From NCBI GenBank assembly GCA_016584305.1, contig JACEEZ010022682.1, forward strand, positions 98,501-162,500: 64,000 nucleotides of DNA, given 5' to 3'. This DNA is from Chionoecetes opilio (taxonomy: Eukaryota; Arthropoda; Malacostraca; Decapoda; Majidae). The notes beneath the pieces are model-generated. The model was given only the letters and a program-made list of their open reading frames with translations, had not been told where the DNA came from and made no database searches. A program made the translations under genes and the position numbers. The first letter of the stretch is position 1. The number at the start of each line of letters is the position of its first letter. Below are positions 1-11,182 of this stretch, one piece after another.

Positions 1-524
1 CGCCTGCCACAGGTTTCGGTGGCCACAGGTAACAGTGGCCGGCGGCCGCCCGCCCGCCCGCCCGCCACTCGATTTTGGGCTCTGCCACGCCCTGCTGGGA
101 TGAAATTATTACCCTAACCTAACCGAACCTAACCTTCTAACGGGAGGGGCTCCGTCCCCTTCGACCCCCTGACGGGAATATTAACCTAACCGAAACTTAA
201 CCTAACCGGCGCGCAGTTCTCGTCCACTATAACTCATTTAGCCCACATGAACGCGTCTTCATCTGTTGCTGCAGTTCTCTTCTAACAATCACCTCCTCCC
301 TTTTCATCACCAGTAGCTACGTATATATATGCCCCTAAGGTTAAAACATTAACAACAAATCTCCGCGCCTCTCGCTGTCATCGCTTCATCTTTGTTTGTT
401 ATTGTTGGGTGAAGCGGTTGGCCCAACCGTGTGCTAGATGTGTTGTCAGTGTTCGACGAACAGGTCCAACCAAATGCTTGTTTGGTTCGACGAAACAGTC
501 CGACGAAACGCCTCGAGTGATACC

Positions 525-625
525 CGCTTTAGGCGGAGCGAAATTTGCTTCCGAAAATGTCCAACTAGCGCTAAGATGGTCTTAGTCCCCTAAGATGGTC
601 TTAGTAGTGTTCGAAAATGCCCCCA
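525..625. repeat. Dispersed ~100-bp repeat ending in TTCGAAAATGCCCCC
   Basis: About 100 bases, with two copies of TAAGATGGTCTTAG and the end TTCGAAAATGCCCCC, recur in inverted orientation at about 10970-11075. A diverged relative of the end lies near 13530-13640. It looks like the terminal repeat of a DNA transposon. Whether the two inverted copies ever bounded one 10.5-kb element cannot be told from this window. Confidence 0.55.
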
Positions 626-1182
626 CAGGTGGAAACAGAAACCAGAGGGGGTGACCTGGCATGTAGGAGCCTGGGGGAGTTAAGTTACTCTATAAAGCAA
701 GAACAGGCACCTTGGAAGTCAACGGAAGGAACAGGGAACTGGAGAACCAGATGCTGGATGTTCGAACGTTCGTAACTTTCCTTCTCTAAGATCATCTTGG
801 AGTGTTCATAGCGGCCATCTTAGATCTTGGGCTACGAACACTACAAAAATGTATTATCAAAGGATCGTCCGAATGTTCTTAGGTCACGATGATGCGATCT
901 TCAAGCTCGTTCCGTTCCGTTCCGACCACGAGGAATGGAACTCAGCTGACTGTCGCTTGGCCAATCAGAGGAAAGATTTCATCAACCTTTGAGATTGTTA
1001 GCCAATCATAATGCAGTTAGAATGTAAACAAATATCATATGGCGCGTCCCCACACAACAAATTACAAACTTATAACCTCAATATAACATGAACTGGTAAA
1101 ATTCTATTTCTTTCCTGCCCTTAGGTCTCACTAGGAGGTTATTGGTAGGGTTAGATAAGGTTATAATAAGGTTAGGTTGGTA

Positions 1183-1402
1183 TCCGGTCATTTCGCCCAC
1201 ATGCCATTTCCCCACACCATGGAGTCATTTCGCCCAAGGTTACTGGTGGTTCATTCCATTTCTGCCTGCGGAAAATATAAGTTACATAACTCCGTGACAT
1301 GGATCGTGTGGGCGAATTAACTTTAGAGTGGGCAAATTGACTCTTACATGTGGGCGAAATGTCTTGTGGGCGAATTGACGTGTGGACGAAATGACCGGTA
1401 AC
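1183..1402. mobile_element. MITE with CCGGTCATTTCG(C/T)CCACA inverted ends
   Basis: The left end reads CCGGTCATTTCGCCCACA and the right end is the reverse complement of CCGGTCATTTCGTCCACA. The roughly 220-bp interior repeats the motif GGGCGAA(A/T)T several times in both orientations. TA lies next to the right end and close to the left one. No coding capacity is seen, so this is a non-autonomous DNA transposon of unassigned family. Confidence 0.6.
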
Positions 1403-1752
1403 CGGTTAAGTTAGTATTATTTTGGGGGTCATTTAGGACTTTCGTTGGGTAAGGGGCACTGATCTATATAACATGGATCGCGGATCTCGGCTAGCTGTGG
1501 CCGAGATACTGAAGTCACCAGCCGCCATCTTGTCATAACCAAAACAAATACATGGGCCGGCCAGGCAGTGGCTGGGTGTTGGCTGCTAGCATGTGATAGC
1601 CTATATTACCACCTACTACTACTACTACTATTACCACCTACTACTACTATTACCACCTACAACTACTATTAACACCTACTACTACTACTACTAAACTTCC
1701 AACCTAGTGCATCGTCGAACCTTCCAAGCCATTTATTTACGGTGATACACAG

Positions 1753-2007
1753 ACAACAGGTGTGTTGCGAGGCCGTACAGGTGTGTAGTGACAGGTGTGT
1801 TGCGAGGCCGTACAGGTGTGTAGTGACAGGTGTGTTGCGAGGCCGTACAGGTGTGTAGTGACAGGTGTCTTGCGAGGCCGTACAGTTGTATAGTGACAGG
1901 TGTGTTGCGAGGCCGTACAGGTGTGTAGTGACAGGTGTGTTGCGAGGCCGTACAGGTGTGTAGTGACAGGTGTGTTGCGAGGCCGTACAGGTGTGTAGTG
2001 ACAGGTG
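1753..2007. repeat. 35-bp minisatellite, about 7 units
   Basis: A unit containing ACAGGTGTGTTGCGAGGCCG and then TACAGGTGTGTAGTG is repeated about seven times. The homologous place in the second hAT-like copy (about 29927-30005) has two units, and a third homologous segment (about 31215-31265) has one to one and a half. Confidence 0.85.
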
Positions 2008-2439
2008 TGGTGTATGTGGTAAAGCGAGAGGCTAAGAGTGCAGTGTTAGCCCCCGAGTGTGTGTGAGTGTCTGACCTAATGAGCGAACGCGCAGTTCTCG
2101 TCCACTATAACGGCGCCAGCCCCGTACCGCCGCGGCCACGGGTACGGCGCGAGCCACAGTGGTCCATAGAAGCTACTCTCGGGGATTACAGGAAGTTTAA
2201 ATTAATCAAAAACCTTTGGCCTATTCAAAAAACCTTTCTTAATTAGGTATATTGAATTGAAAGTAGTTAGTTTCGTACACTGATTTTGAGTATTTTCGTA
2301 CATACCTGGTGTCGTTTCGTAACTCTAGTAGTCAAGTTCAACTCTGAGCTGAGTGTACGAAACGACTATGGTTTCATATAGACTACGAAACAACTTTTGG
2401 TAATAATGGACGAGTTTTGCGGTCGTTTTAAGAGACATC

Positions 2440-2735
2440 AACTATTTTTTCTTGGCCTACAATAGGTGCTTGTTGCAATGGAGATATTTTTATTTTGCGC
2501 AACCCCCCCTCCAAAAAAAAAAAAAAAATAATAATATTAATGAAACCTAACCTAACCTTATAGGTTTTAATGAAACCTAACCTAACCTTAAAGGTTTTAA
2601 TGAAACCTAACTTAACCTTATAGGTTGTAATGAAACCTAACCTAACTTTAACCACAAGGTATACTTTTTTTTTCTTTCTTTTTTCTTCGCAAAATAAAGC
2701 TATCTCCATTAGAACAAGCACCGCTTATTAGGAAG
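2440..2735. mobile_element. MITE with internal CCTAACC minisatellite, copy A
   Basis: The left end (GGTGCTTGTTGCAATGGAGA, then TTTTATTTTGCGCAA) is mirrored at the right (GCAAAATAAAGCTATCTCCA then AACAAGCACCGCTTATT). Between the arms lie about four 30-bp units of the form AAACCTAACCTAACCTTA plus TAGGTTTTAATG. Two further copies, at about 30453-30810 and 31713-33072, carry about seven and about forty units. Confidence 0.72.
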
Positions 2736-2803
2736 CGCTATGATAATTTGTATCAAAACCGCACTCAGGTCTGCTTCCGTTCCCCACTAATTGTTAACAA
2801 GTA

Positions 2804-3985
2804 CTACAAAGACTCTATACTGGACTTGCTACTCATTTTGGGCTATTTCCAGTGGAGACCAGTTTTGCGATTCCTGCCATTTTCGAACATCACTCCCTTT
2901 TCCCTTCCTATGGTTTATCAGTATATATGATATACCATTATCTTCGTAAATGTTTGTTCTATAATATTATCAAATAAAAAACAGTAAAATGCAATAAAGA
3001 AATGCCATTATGAGAGAGTTAAGAAATATGCATGAACGTAATATTCACTTGAACTCATCGCCATTTAATATTTTGCGAGAAAACATTTTAGATGCCAGCG
3101 ATAGAAAGAAGCGGATTTTCATTAGCTTTCCATTGCTATATTTCGTTTTCTGATAAATTAATCATAACCATGCATAAATTACCGTTAACTAAAAAAATAA
3201 CATCATCTATCGGGATAATTACCCGATGGATGATGTTATTTATTTAGTTAAAGCTAATTTATGCATGGTTCTAATTCATTTATCAGAAAATTAAATATAG
3301 CAATGGAAAGCTAATTAAATTTCGCTTCTATTGATATGTTGCATGTAAAAAGTCCTCACGCAAAATATCAAATTGCGATGAGTTTAAGTGAATATAAGTT
3401 CATGCATATTTCTTCAGAGTCTCATAATGGAATTTCTTTAGTGTATTTTACAGTTTTTTATTTGATAATATTATAGAACAAACATTCACGAAGATAACAG
3501 TGTATCATTTATACTGATATGCAATAGTCTACTGTATTCATGGAACACTTTTTTACTTGCCGATACGATTGATGATGTTATCTTTTTAGTTAACGCTAAT
3601 TTAGGCATGGTGGTAATTCATTTATCAGAAAACGAAATATATCAATGGAAAGCTAATGAAAATCCGCTTCTTTCTATCGCTAGCATCTAAAATGTTTTCT
3701 CGCAAAATATTAAATGGCGAAGAGTTTAAGTATATATTGAGGTCATGCATATTTCTTCACTCTCTCATAATGGCATTTCTTTAGTGTATTTTACTGTTTT
3801 TTATTTGATAATATTATAGAACAAACAGTTACGAAGATAACGGTATATCATATATACTGATAAACCTTAGGAAGGGAAATAGGGGTGATGTTCTAAAATG
3901 GCAGGAATCGCAAAACTGGTCTCCACTGGTCATGGGCGGGTTGGCGCGGGGCACGAGTAGCAAGTCTAGTATAGAGTAGTCTTTG
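2804..3985. mobile_element. Foldback element with ~350-bp inverted arms
   Basis: The left arm (about 2807-3200) is the inverse of about 3575-3985; a third, partial copy of the arm lies at about 3250-3530. The centre is a hairpin around 3190-3255 with arms AACATCATC...GATGATGTT. The 7-bp direct repeat ACAAGTA flanks it at 2797-2803 and 3986-3992. The same site in the second hAT-like copy (43865-43871) has one ACAAGTA and no insert, so this is a genuine insertion. It is AT-rich and non-coding; the family (Foldback or MULE-like) is not assignable. Confidence 0.8.
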
Positions 3986-4125
3986 ACAAGTATAAAAAAA
4001 TATACTTATATCTATATCTACTTATATAAAAAAAAGTATACCATATCCACCTTTATTTTTTTTTAACTAGTATTTGGATGACTGGAGTGGGTAGATGGAT
4101 TAAGAGTGGATGGGCTGGGTGGGGA

Positions 4126-4232
4126 GTGGGTGTGGGTGTGTGTGTGGTGTGTGTGTGTGTGTGGGTGGGTGAGTGGGTGGGTGGGTGTGTGTGTGTGTGT
4201 GGTGGGTGCGTGTGTGTGTGTGTGGTGTTACT
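4126..4232. repeat. GT-rich microsatellite
   Basis: An interrupted (GT)n/(GGGT)n tract near the right end of the hAT-like element. The homologous tract in copy 2 is at about 44005-44160. Proline/threonine/histidine- or valine/cysteine-rich frames here are low-complexity translations, not genes. Confidence 0.9.
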
Positions 4233-4487
4233 CACAGGTGGAAAGATTTGCCACTTCCAGGTCCTGGTCTGTTTGTACAGGACATAGCAGCACAGCTTGG
4301 CATGACGAGGCGATAACACAGCCAGACAGCAAGCACAGCTTGGCAGGACGAGGCGATAACACAGCCAGACAGCAATGCGAGCCGCAGAAACAAGGCTTTG
4401 TTTTGGTTACGGCAAGATGGCGGACAGTTGGAACCAGTGCTGAGCCAGGCTTCCGCGATCCATGTTATATAGATCAGTGGTAAGGGG

Positions 4488-6105
4488 AGGTTAAAGGGGG
4501 TAACTCTCCCACTTTACAATTACGTTTTAGAGGTATTTGAAGGGATTTGTGAAGGTCTTGATAATATCTTGATAGGTCTTGATATTGATAATTTAATTTT
4601 TTTCTTGATATCATGTTACTAAACCAAACCCCACCTCTAACCTAACCTAACCTAGTCTGATTTAAGTTAACTTAGACGACTAAACCAAACCCCACCTCTA
4701 ACCTAAACTAACCTAATCTGATTTAACCTAACTTAACAGTTTATGGCTGAAATAACGGTAGATTTTCGGTATTACGTACATGTAATGCCATTATTATTCA
4801 ATTGTACCATGGGAAATGGGGTTCAAAATACTCAGAATGAAGAAATCTACACGATGATGTAGGTAAGAATCCTAGGACTTTTGAAAGCCAAACCTTGTGT
4901 TATCCCTTGACCTTGTGTTATCCCGTAATCTTTGCCGCGGTTATTATCAAATGTTATTTTTATATGATACTAGCTGCACACATAGACTAACTGATAACCT
5001 TTTTCCATGTAAACTCCTTCCTATGTAAGTACGTGTCTCATCTTTATTTCTATGTATCTCTGGGTGTTCCTGATTAAGCTGGAAATATTTGAAATAAACT
5101 GAAATATGATCATTTCTATAAACTACTATAAAAACTTTTATAACAATTTTTAATAGCTTGAATAGGCCTACTAATAGTGATGGTACCGATATTGAGATAC
5201 TATGTATATTACTGAGTTAATATATATAATATGAAATGAATATTTCCCACTTACAAATACCTACCAGCGGGCCTCCGGAGAATTGACGTCAAGTTGCCTT
5301 TGCTTGTCACTACTGATGTAATACTACAGCAAGATAATCATATAACTGTTGTTTCAAAATGTTTACACATAGAAATATTTAATTCTTGAAATTCTGTACA
5401 TTAATTTTCAACACAGTAAATTATCCCGTCTGAAAATACACCAGCGGGCCTTCGGAGGGCTGACGGAGGTAAACTTGCCGCCGGCGGCCGCTGTTCGCCG
5501 CTCTACAGCCTACGTCGGCCCGCCGGTGATGGTTAGCTGGGAACTACCAATCTAATACCCACCCATTTTAGGGTGGGTATTATTAATGGGATACATTATC
5601 CAAGTAACTAGACAATACCTGGAACTGTCGCCGATAGGAATTCTCGCCAACGTTCCTATTTTATTCGTCGGCGAGTGTTCCTATTTTAACCGTGCTTCTG
5701 AATTCAGGGATTAAATACCAGCAATAGCCTGAACAGTTAGGTTAGGTTAGGTTGGCCAGTTGACTATATGTCTAGGTTAGGTTAGTGATTGAGCGGGGGG
5801 GATTCCCCCCCAGCTCAGCACCGAAATAATACCGACTTGACATATTACAGTAGATGGGTTAGGTTGAAATGAAAGCCTGCATTCTAGTGATTTTTATGTG
5901 CTTTAACCCCACAATTTCAGTGGTCGTGAACTTGCCTAGAATAACATCTCACTACCCCAGCTTCCATCATTGAACCATTCATTCAATACTTTCGCTTTAC
6001 TCACATACCATCTCTTAGAGTTGGAGTAGAGTGTACCTACTCTTCTCAGACATCCTTGCCCACCAATCACACATTCCTTTATCCTCTACATACTCTTTTA
6101 GGTAA
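4488..6105. other. Gene-free AT-rich stretch
   Basis: No gene seen. CCTAACCTAACC runs occur near 4638-4730. Two related blocks containing CCAGCGGGCC(T/C)(T/C)CGGAG lie at about 5264-5285 and 5438-5460. A G-run/C-run hairpin (GGGGGGGATTCCCCCCC) lies near 5795-5812 beside GGTTAGGTTAGG motifs. Confidence 0.5.
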
Positions 6106-6440
6106 ATATGCAGTTTCAACCAATACTCCCTATTGACCAATACTCTACCATTAAAGTGTATACCTACGTACTCTTCTCAGACATTCTTGCCCACCAATCA
6201 CACATTCCTTTATCCTCTACACACTCTTAGGTAAATATGCAGTTTCAACCAATACTCCCTTTTGACCAATACTCTTCTGACATAACTGGGGGGGCTATGC
6301 CCCCCAAGACCCCCTGCTAGTTACTAATCTAACCCGGGCATTGATTACGTAACCTAACCTCACTGGGAGGGGTTTCGCCCCCCCAGATCCCAATGTGTTA
6401 TTTTTTCATTTCCGACAGCTTTTGTGTGGGTTAGAAATAC
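6105..6440. repeat. Dispersed repeat carrying a single copy of the 78-bp satellite unit
   Basis: This block has GTAAATATGCAGTTTCAACC, then CCAATACTC, a G-run/C-run hairpin, CTGCTAGTTA, CCCGGGCATTG and finally ATTTCCGACAGC. The same order flanks the satellite array at about 45640-47460, where the central unit is repeated about 22 times. A truncated copy lies at about 11840-11965. The tract TAAATATGCAGTTTCAACC is itself duplicated here (about 6102 and 6232). Confidence 0.65.
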
Positions 6441-6519
6441 TCCTTATAATAAAAACGAAACGTTCAGGGTACTTAAAACTACCGATTGGTTGTGTTGTAT
6501 TGTATTGGTCTAAACTACA

Positions 6520-6523
<4 letters not shown>

Positions 6524-6574
<51 letters not shown>
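6524..6574. repeat. Poly(A) tract of 51 bases
   Basis: An uninterrupted A run. It could be a retroposon tail or a plain homopolymer; nothing recognisable as a LINE or SINE body lies immediately before it. Confidence 0.85.
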
Positions 6575-6576
<2 letters not shown>

Positions 6577-6691
6577 TTATGTATTTCACTTTTCCACCTA
6601 CAGTATACATGCATTCCACGCACTAGTACACCGGTGCTCGAATGTATCTTATCTTTGCCTTTCCGTAGCATTGATGAGAGGAGAATGCAGT

Positions 6692-6932
6692 CAGTTCGTA
6701 CACAAGTTGTTTCGTACACCAGTAGATTTGATCATTCGTAGACCTAAAAGTTGTTTAGTAGTCTATATGAAACTATAGTCGTTTCGTACACTCAGGTCAG
6801 AGTTTAACTTGATGACTAGAGTTACGAAACGACTCACCAGGTATATATGTACGAAAAAACTTAAAATCAGTGTACGAAACAGCTAACAAAACCTGGGTAC
6901 GAAACAACTTGTGTACGAAACTCCCTGTATTG
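6692..6932. mobile_element. MITE built from GTTTCGTACAC repeats, copy 1
   Basis: The ends are inverted (TTCGTACACAAGTTGTTTCG on the left, its complement on the right), and the motif TTTCGTACAC recurs through the element in both orientations. A second copy in the opposite orientation lies at about 52563-52793. Fragments occur inside the hAT-like element (about 2268-2395, 30260-30385, 31525-31645). It is non-coding. Confidence 0.7.
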
Positions 6933-7648
6933 CCCATCCGTATCCTTCACTTGACTCATTCTCTTTATCTCATCCTTGTCTCCTATTCTCCTCCTTCACT
7001 TCCCGCATCTTCCTCTCCCATATCATCTTCTCTATACACTTCTAGCACAAGACACATTTCTTTTTTATTTGCACTTCACTCATTCCAGTCACCTAGAGCC
7101 ATTCGGCAGCATACCATTCATTGCACCCTTTATTTTAATTCACATTCCCCCTACAGCGTCCTGACCAGCCATAAACTCAACATGAAATAAACAACTAATA
7201 ACATAACTTTATATGGCTTGTATATTAGAAAAACCTTCATCATGCGACCCTACGAACAGTGTGCGAGTGGTCTTCAGCAACCTTAGCACTACGGTGGAAC
7301 AACGAACAAATATGGCGGAAGGATGTTCGCAAAGATCGTTTGATAATACCTCTAAACGCGTTACGAACGTTCCAAGATCAATCTAAGTGCAAAGATGATC
7401 TTAGAGACGCGTTACGAACGTTCGAACATCCGGCCCCAGGACTGGTATTACCAAAGAGATCATAGTTAAGAACGTTTATCATAGCTGGACAAAATGGCCC
7501 ATTTTAGTCGCGGGAGGCTAAGAGTGGGTTCACCGAGTTCTAGCGCGACTATGATAACGGCCCCGCGACTATGATAAACTTTCCAGCTGTTAACAGGGCC
7601 GAGACACAATAACAGCCTCAGTGAAGGAATATTCGCCCACATAGGGAT

Positions 7649-7837
7649 GTGTTGAGTGAGCTGAGTGATGCACAGCTGATTAGGAAATACCGAGTAGACC
7701 GTGTGAGGGCATATTGTTCCTCACCAACTTTGTACAAACAGCTTTTAGATCGAAAACATCGCCATCTGGCAACTCTGTCCCGTGTTTACACAGATACTGC
7801 TCAACGGTACATCTATATGCCTTATTTTCGGGAATGA
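7649..7837 (+). pseudogene. Possible Harbinger-like transposase fragment
   Basis: A 62-codon frame contains LSDAQLIRKYRVDR, which resembles the L-x-D-x-x-L-x-x-x-Y-R-x-x-R pattern near the N-terminus of PIF/Harbinger nucleases. No catalytic DDE block follows in any frame I could read. Resemblance of one short motif is weak evidence, so it may be unrelated. It sits in repeat-rich DNA without any neighbouring gene. Confidence 0.25.
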
Positions 7838-8084
7838 ATTACTACATTACTCTCTGTGTCACAGCCCTAAACATGTTATAAACATAAGGGAAGAAGTATC
7901 AATCCATAAAACGTGGTCAAAGGATGAATTTACTGATTATATAACCATTTTAAAGAAACAATGACGCTATATTTAGCAGACGCCTATGATAGAAAATTGT
8001 GCTAGATTCCAAACTTATGATAAATGGCGTATGATAGAAATTTATGATATTCATGAGTAATGATACATTTCTGTCATAGCTATG

Positions 8085-8311
8085 ATTAAGTTTTGGTAAT
8101 ACCGGTCCAGAATTGTAGCTGCAGGGTAGGAGAGAAAGAAACCGTAGAACATGTTATTGTGGAATGCAACAAGTATAGGAGTCAGAGGGAAAGGCTTATA
8201 GCGTCAATAGTAACAGTCCTAGGCAGAGAGGAGTGGGACAGCAGGAGACTAGAGCAGAAAGACGGGGCCCTGTGTACGGTGTTAGGGCTGTATGGGGACA
8301 GAAAGGTGTAA
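8085..8311 (+). pseudogene. 3' fragment of a non-LTR retrotransposon ORF2
   Basis: The frame ending at the TAA near 8309 contains CSCRVGEKETVEHVIVEC, the Cys/His zinc-knuckle pattern (C-x-C...E-T-x-E-H-x-x-x-x-C) found at the C-terminus of Jockey-type LINE ORF2 proteins, then R-S-Q-R-E-R. About 72 codons remain, with no reverse transcriptase upstream, so this is a 5'-truncated relic. Its last ~110 bases recur at about 15197-15305, next to tandemly duplicated LINE tails. Confidence 0.6.
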
Positions 8312-8789
8312 CGCGAGAAAATGGGTTAAACCTTTTGACTCATGATTGACGAAGAGTTTACGTTGAGTGGGGGGGGGGGGGGGGAGGTAAAGTAATATAT
8401 AAATGTCGAGTAATTAAATGCTCGTCATTTTCCTTCACTCCTCAGTTCTGAATCACTATATGCATATATATATTTTCCGACAATACTTTGTGCCGGCGAT
8501 AGCTGGTGACGTCAGCAGGCAAGTCTAGGAGGGAGGCAGGTAGCCATATTAGTTGTCTCTGTCCACGTCTCCAGCTGGTAACACGTGTGAGGAGGTGTGG
8601 CTATCAACCCTGTTCAAGGTATGTGCGGGGAAGTGTATTGGTGGGGATGTAGAGGAGATTGATTATTTATCTGTTATAGCATGAAAGCTCATGGCCATAT
8701 GTTATTTATAGGGTTTTAGGGAGCGGGGTGCAGCTGGCGGGGTGAGCAGCTGTGAGCTGTGGGAGCTGAGTGGATGACCCTGCACACAC

Positions 8790-10497
8790 CTAAGGCGTAT
8801 TTTATAGTGTCCTTCCGGAGTAAAATTATACTTATTTAAGCTCCGCCCCTGCTTGCCATCACAAAATACGATTGTAGCGCTGCCAAAGCTCTTTCTTGAT
8901 GTTGCCGAGAGTAAAAGTGTCGTACACTTCATTACCTCTTACAGAGGCTCAAGGAATATATATCGTTAAGGTTGACATTATTGAAGGCACAGCAAAGAGT
9001 AGTAGCGTGATTGTCTGTATTACACATCGATATCTAATTGTTTTGAGCTCTTAGAATGGCCTAGCATTGTTTTCTAACTCTATAGATGGACTTGATATTA
9101 AACTGAAATGTTTAGGGCGCTATGAAACTGTTATTTGAAAATCTATTTGCTGCACAGCCATTTCACGATGTGCGTCGAGGATGTTTAATGCTTTCATGGA
9201 CCTGTACGTATGTAGGCTACGTGTACCTACATCTACGTTTCACGAATTATTCTTTGCCTAAACCTAGATGAATGCTGGTTGTGATTCATCCTCCAGTGCA
9301 TCTCCCCCGTTTAACATCCATGGGCGGGTGTGTGGTGGGCGGGTGTGTGATGGACGTGTGATGGGTGGGTGTGTGGTGGGCGGATGTATGATGGGCGTGT
9401 GGTGGGTGGGTGTGTGGTGGGCGGATGGGTGATGGGCGTGTGGTTGGTGGGTGTGTGGTGGGCGGATGTGTGATGGGCGTGTGGTGGGTGGGTGTGTGGT
9501 GGGCGGATGTATGATGGGCGTGTGGTGGGTGGGTGTGTGTGTGGGCGGATGGGTGATGGGCGTGTGGTGGGTGGGTGTGTGGTGGGCGGATGTGTGATGG
9601 GCGTGTGGTGGGTGGGTGGTGTGTGGTGGGTGTGTGGTGGGCGGATGTGTGATGGGCGTGTGGTGGGTGGGTGTGTGGTGGGCGGGTGGTGGGCGGATGG
9701 GTGATGGGCGTGTGGTGGGTGGGTGTGTGATGGGTGTGTGGTGGGCGGGTGGTGGGTGGGTGGGTGGTGGTGGGCGGGTGGGTGCCTGGGTGGTGGTGGG
9801 TGTGTGGTGGCCCGTGGGTTACACACAGAGACCTTCCTACCGTGTTGGAGCTGAATCAGACTGATGAAATGTTCGTATTCGTGCCCTGCGATAGGTTCTC
9901 TAAAAGGCTTTCTTTTTGTGTGATATAGCATATATACCAAATTTATACATTTCTATTGCAAATGTAATATCACTCATGAATATATTTAAGTATTTGACTA
10001 TACTATAGCAATAATACACCAGTTTTGGTGCTAAGCCAGCAAGCATCAACGAAGATTCGGACACATTGAAAAATTCGAGGGATTGGGAAAATTGTTCCCA
10101 GACGTCGCTGGAGAATTTTAATATTTGTGACTTCTTACCTGTTAGGAGTCACCTACTCTACTCCTTACTACTCCTTAACTACTCTTAATTAAATACAGTA
10201 TCCTTTGCATGTCGTGCGCATGTAATGAATGTTGAATTGGATGAGAATTAAAGGAAAAGAGAAACATTTACGGGAGGAGTTTTGATAAGATTTTCTCATG
10301 CGCGCGATCTGATTGGCCAGGCTCTTGAAACCACCACCCACACCCACGACTGTAAAATTTTACAGGAAAAGAATAAAATATCGCTGCCGGGAGTGTATCT
10401 GCTCAGTTTTCTGTGCACGCAAAAGAGTAAAAAATAAGTGGGCGGAGCTTAAATAAGTAAAATTTTACTTCCAAGGGCATGGACAAAATACGCCTCT
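8790..10497. mobile_element. GGCGTATTTT-ended DNA element, copy 1 (1.7 kb)
   Basis: Left end GGCGTATTTT followed by TATACTTATTTAAGCTCCGC; the right end is the inverse, with GCGGAGCTTAAATAAGTAAA and AAAATACGCC. The inverted ends span about 57 bases. The interior holds a GT-rich minisatellite (about 9313-9815). A second copy occupies 34773-43041 but is split by a DIRS retrotransposon. Here the sequence runs straight across that site (10084/10085), making this copy an empty-site control. No transposase is visible. Confidence 0.78.
9313..9815. repeat. TGTGGTGGGCGG-type minisatellite
   Basis: About 500 bases of degenerate units such as GGGTGTGTGGTGGGCGGATG and TGTGATGGGCG, G-rich on the + strand. 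The homologous array at about 35303-35772 differs in unit order and length. Long His/Pro/Thr frames on the - strand are by-products. Confidence 0.9.
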
Positions 10498-10552
10498 AAT
10501 GGATACAGCTAAGGCCATGTTTTCATAGCTGGAGTGTGTGTGTATTGATACT

Positions 10553-10698
10553 TTACACAGTGATTCAGTGTGACGGAAAAATTACACAGAGAATCAGTGT
10601 GACGGGAAAGTTACACAGAGAATCAGTGTGACGGGAAAGTTACACAGAGAATCAGTGTGACGGGAAAGTTACACAGTAATTCAGTGTGACGGGAAGTT
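10553..10698. repeat. 29-bp tandem repeat, about 5 units
   Basis: Units built from CAGTGTGACGGGAAAGTTAC and ACAGAGAAT repeat about five times with minor changes. The tract is absent from the homologous second copy, since it lies just outside the 8790-10497 element. Confidence 0.85.
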
Positions 10699-10969
10699 AT
10701 TTATAGGATTTAGGGTGAAGGAGTTATAGGGTTTTGGTTAAGCACGAGCTGAGAGTCGCGTCGTGTCGTTGTTCATATTATTAAGTATATTTTTGTGTTC
10801 AAAAACGTTAGGTTAAGGAGGGAAGTGGTTACTGGTGAATCAGTAGGTAATAATATACTGATATTCTGTTAACGAGTTGTTTATTCAGACCCTTTAGCTA
10901 CTCACATATTCTCTTAATCTTATATATTTTTTTCCCACTTATTGTGGGTGGTGGCAGCGTAATAGCCAG

Positions 10970-11075
10970 GGGGGGCATTTTCGAACACTACTAAGACCAT
11001 CTTAGGGGACTAAGACCATCTTAGAGCTAGTTGGACATTTTCGGAAGCAAATTTCGCTCCGCCTAAGACAGCGCA
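10970..11075. repeat. Inverted copy of the TTCGAAAATGCCCCC terminal repeat
   Basis: Begins GGGGGGCATTTTCGAACACT and carries two CTAAGACCATCTTAG blocks. It is the reverse complement of about 525-625 with few changes. Confidence 0.6.
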
Positions 11076-11182
11076 GCGAGTGTAAACTAAGGCAGGGTTG
11101 GGGTCGTCTTAGCCCGCAATTTTCTTCGTCACCATAACAACAATGGTTATATTATTGGTTATATATTATATATTTTTGACTG

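Larger units (their letters stand above)
1..1456. other. Gene-free repeat-rich stretch
   Basis: No supportable gene. It begins with a GC-rich (CCCG)n patch near 48-66 and CCTAACC/CCGAACC runs at about 112-215. A dispersed terminal repeat lies at about 525-625 and a small inverted-repeat element at about 1183-1402, both listed separately. A related motif with CTAAGATCATCTT and ATCTTAGATC lies near 785-830. Confidence 0.6.
1457..4479. mobile_element. hAT-like non-autonomous transposon, copy 1 (3.0 kb)
   Basis: The ends are inverted repeats beginning CACTGATCTATATAACATGG, and similarity continues inward to a shared GCCGCCATCTTG block. An exact 8-bp direct repeat, GTAAGGGG, flanks it at 1449-1456 and 4480-4487; 8-bp duplications are the hAT hallmark. 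There is no transposase. From left to right it holds a (CTA)n patch, a 35-bp minisatellite, a MITE carrying CCTAACC repeats, a foldback insertion (2804-3985) and a GT-rich tract. A second, heavily interrupted copy spans 29600-44370 with its own 8-bp duplication. Confidence 0.82.

Noticed and set aside
9311..9940. Long His/Pro/Thr-rich frame on the - strand (and the same at 35264-35896)
   Set aside because: It is the translation of a G-rich minisatellite; all frames of the array are open because the unit lacks stops, and the two copies differ by frame-breaking unit changes.
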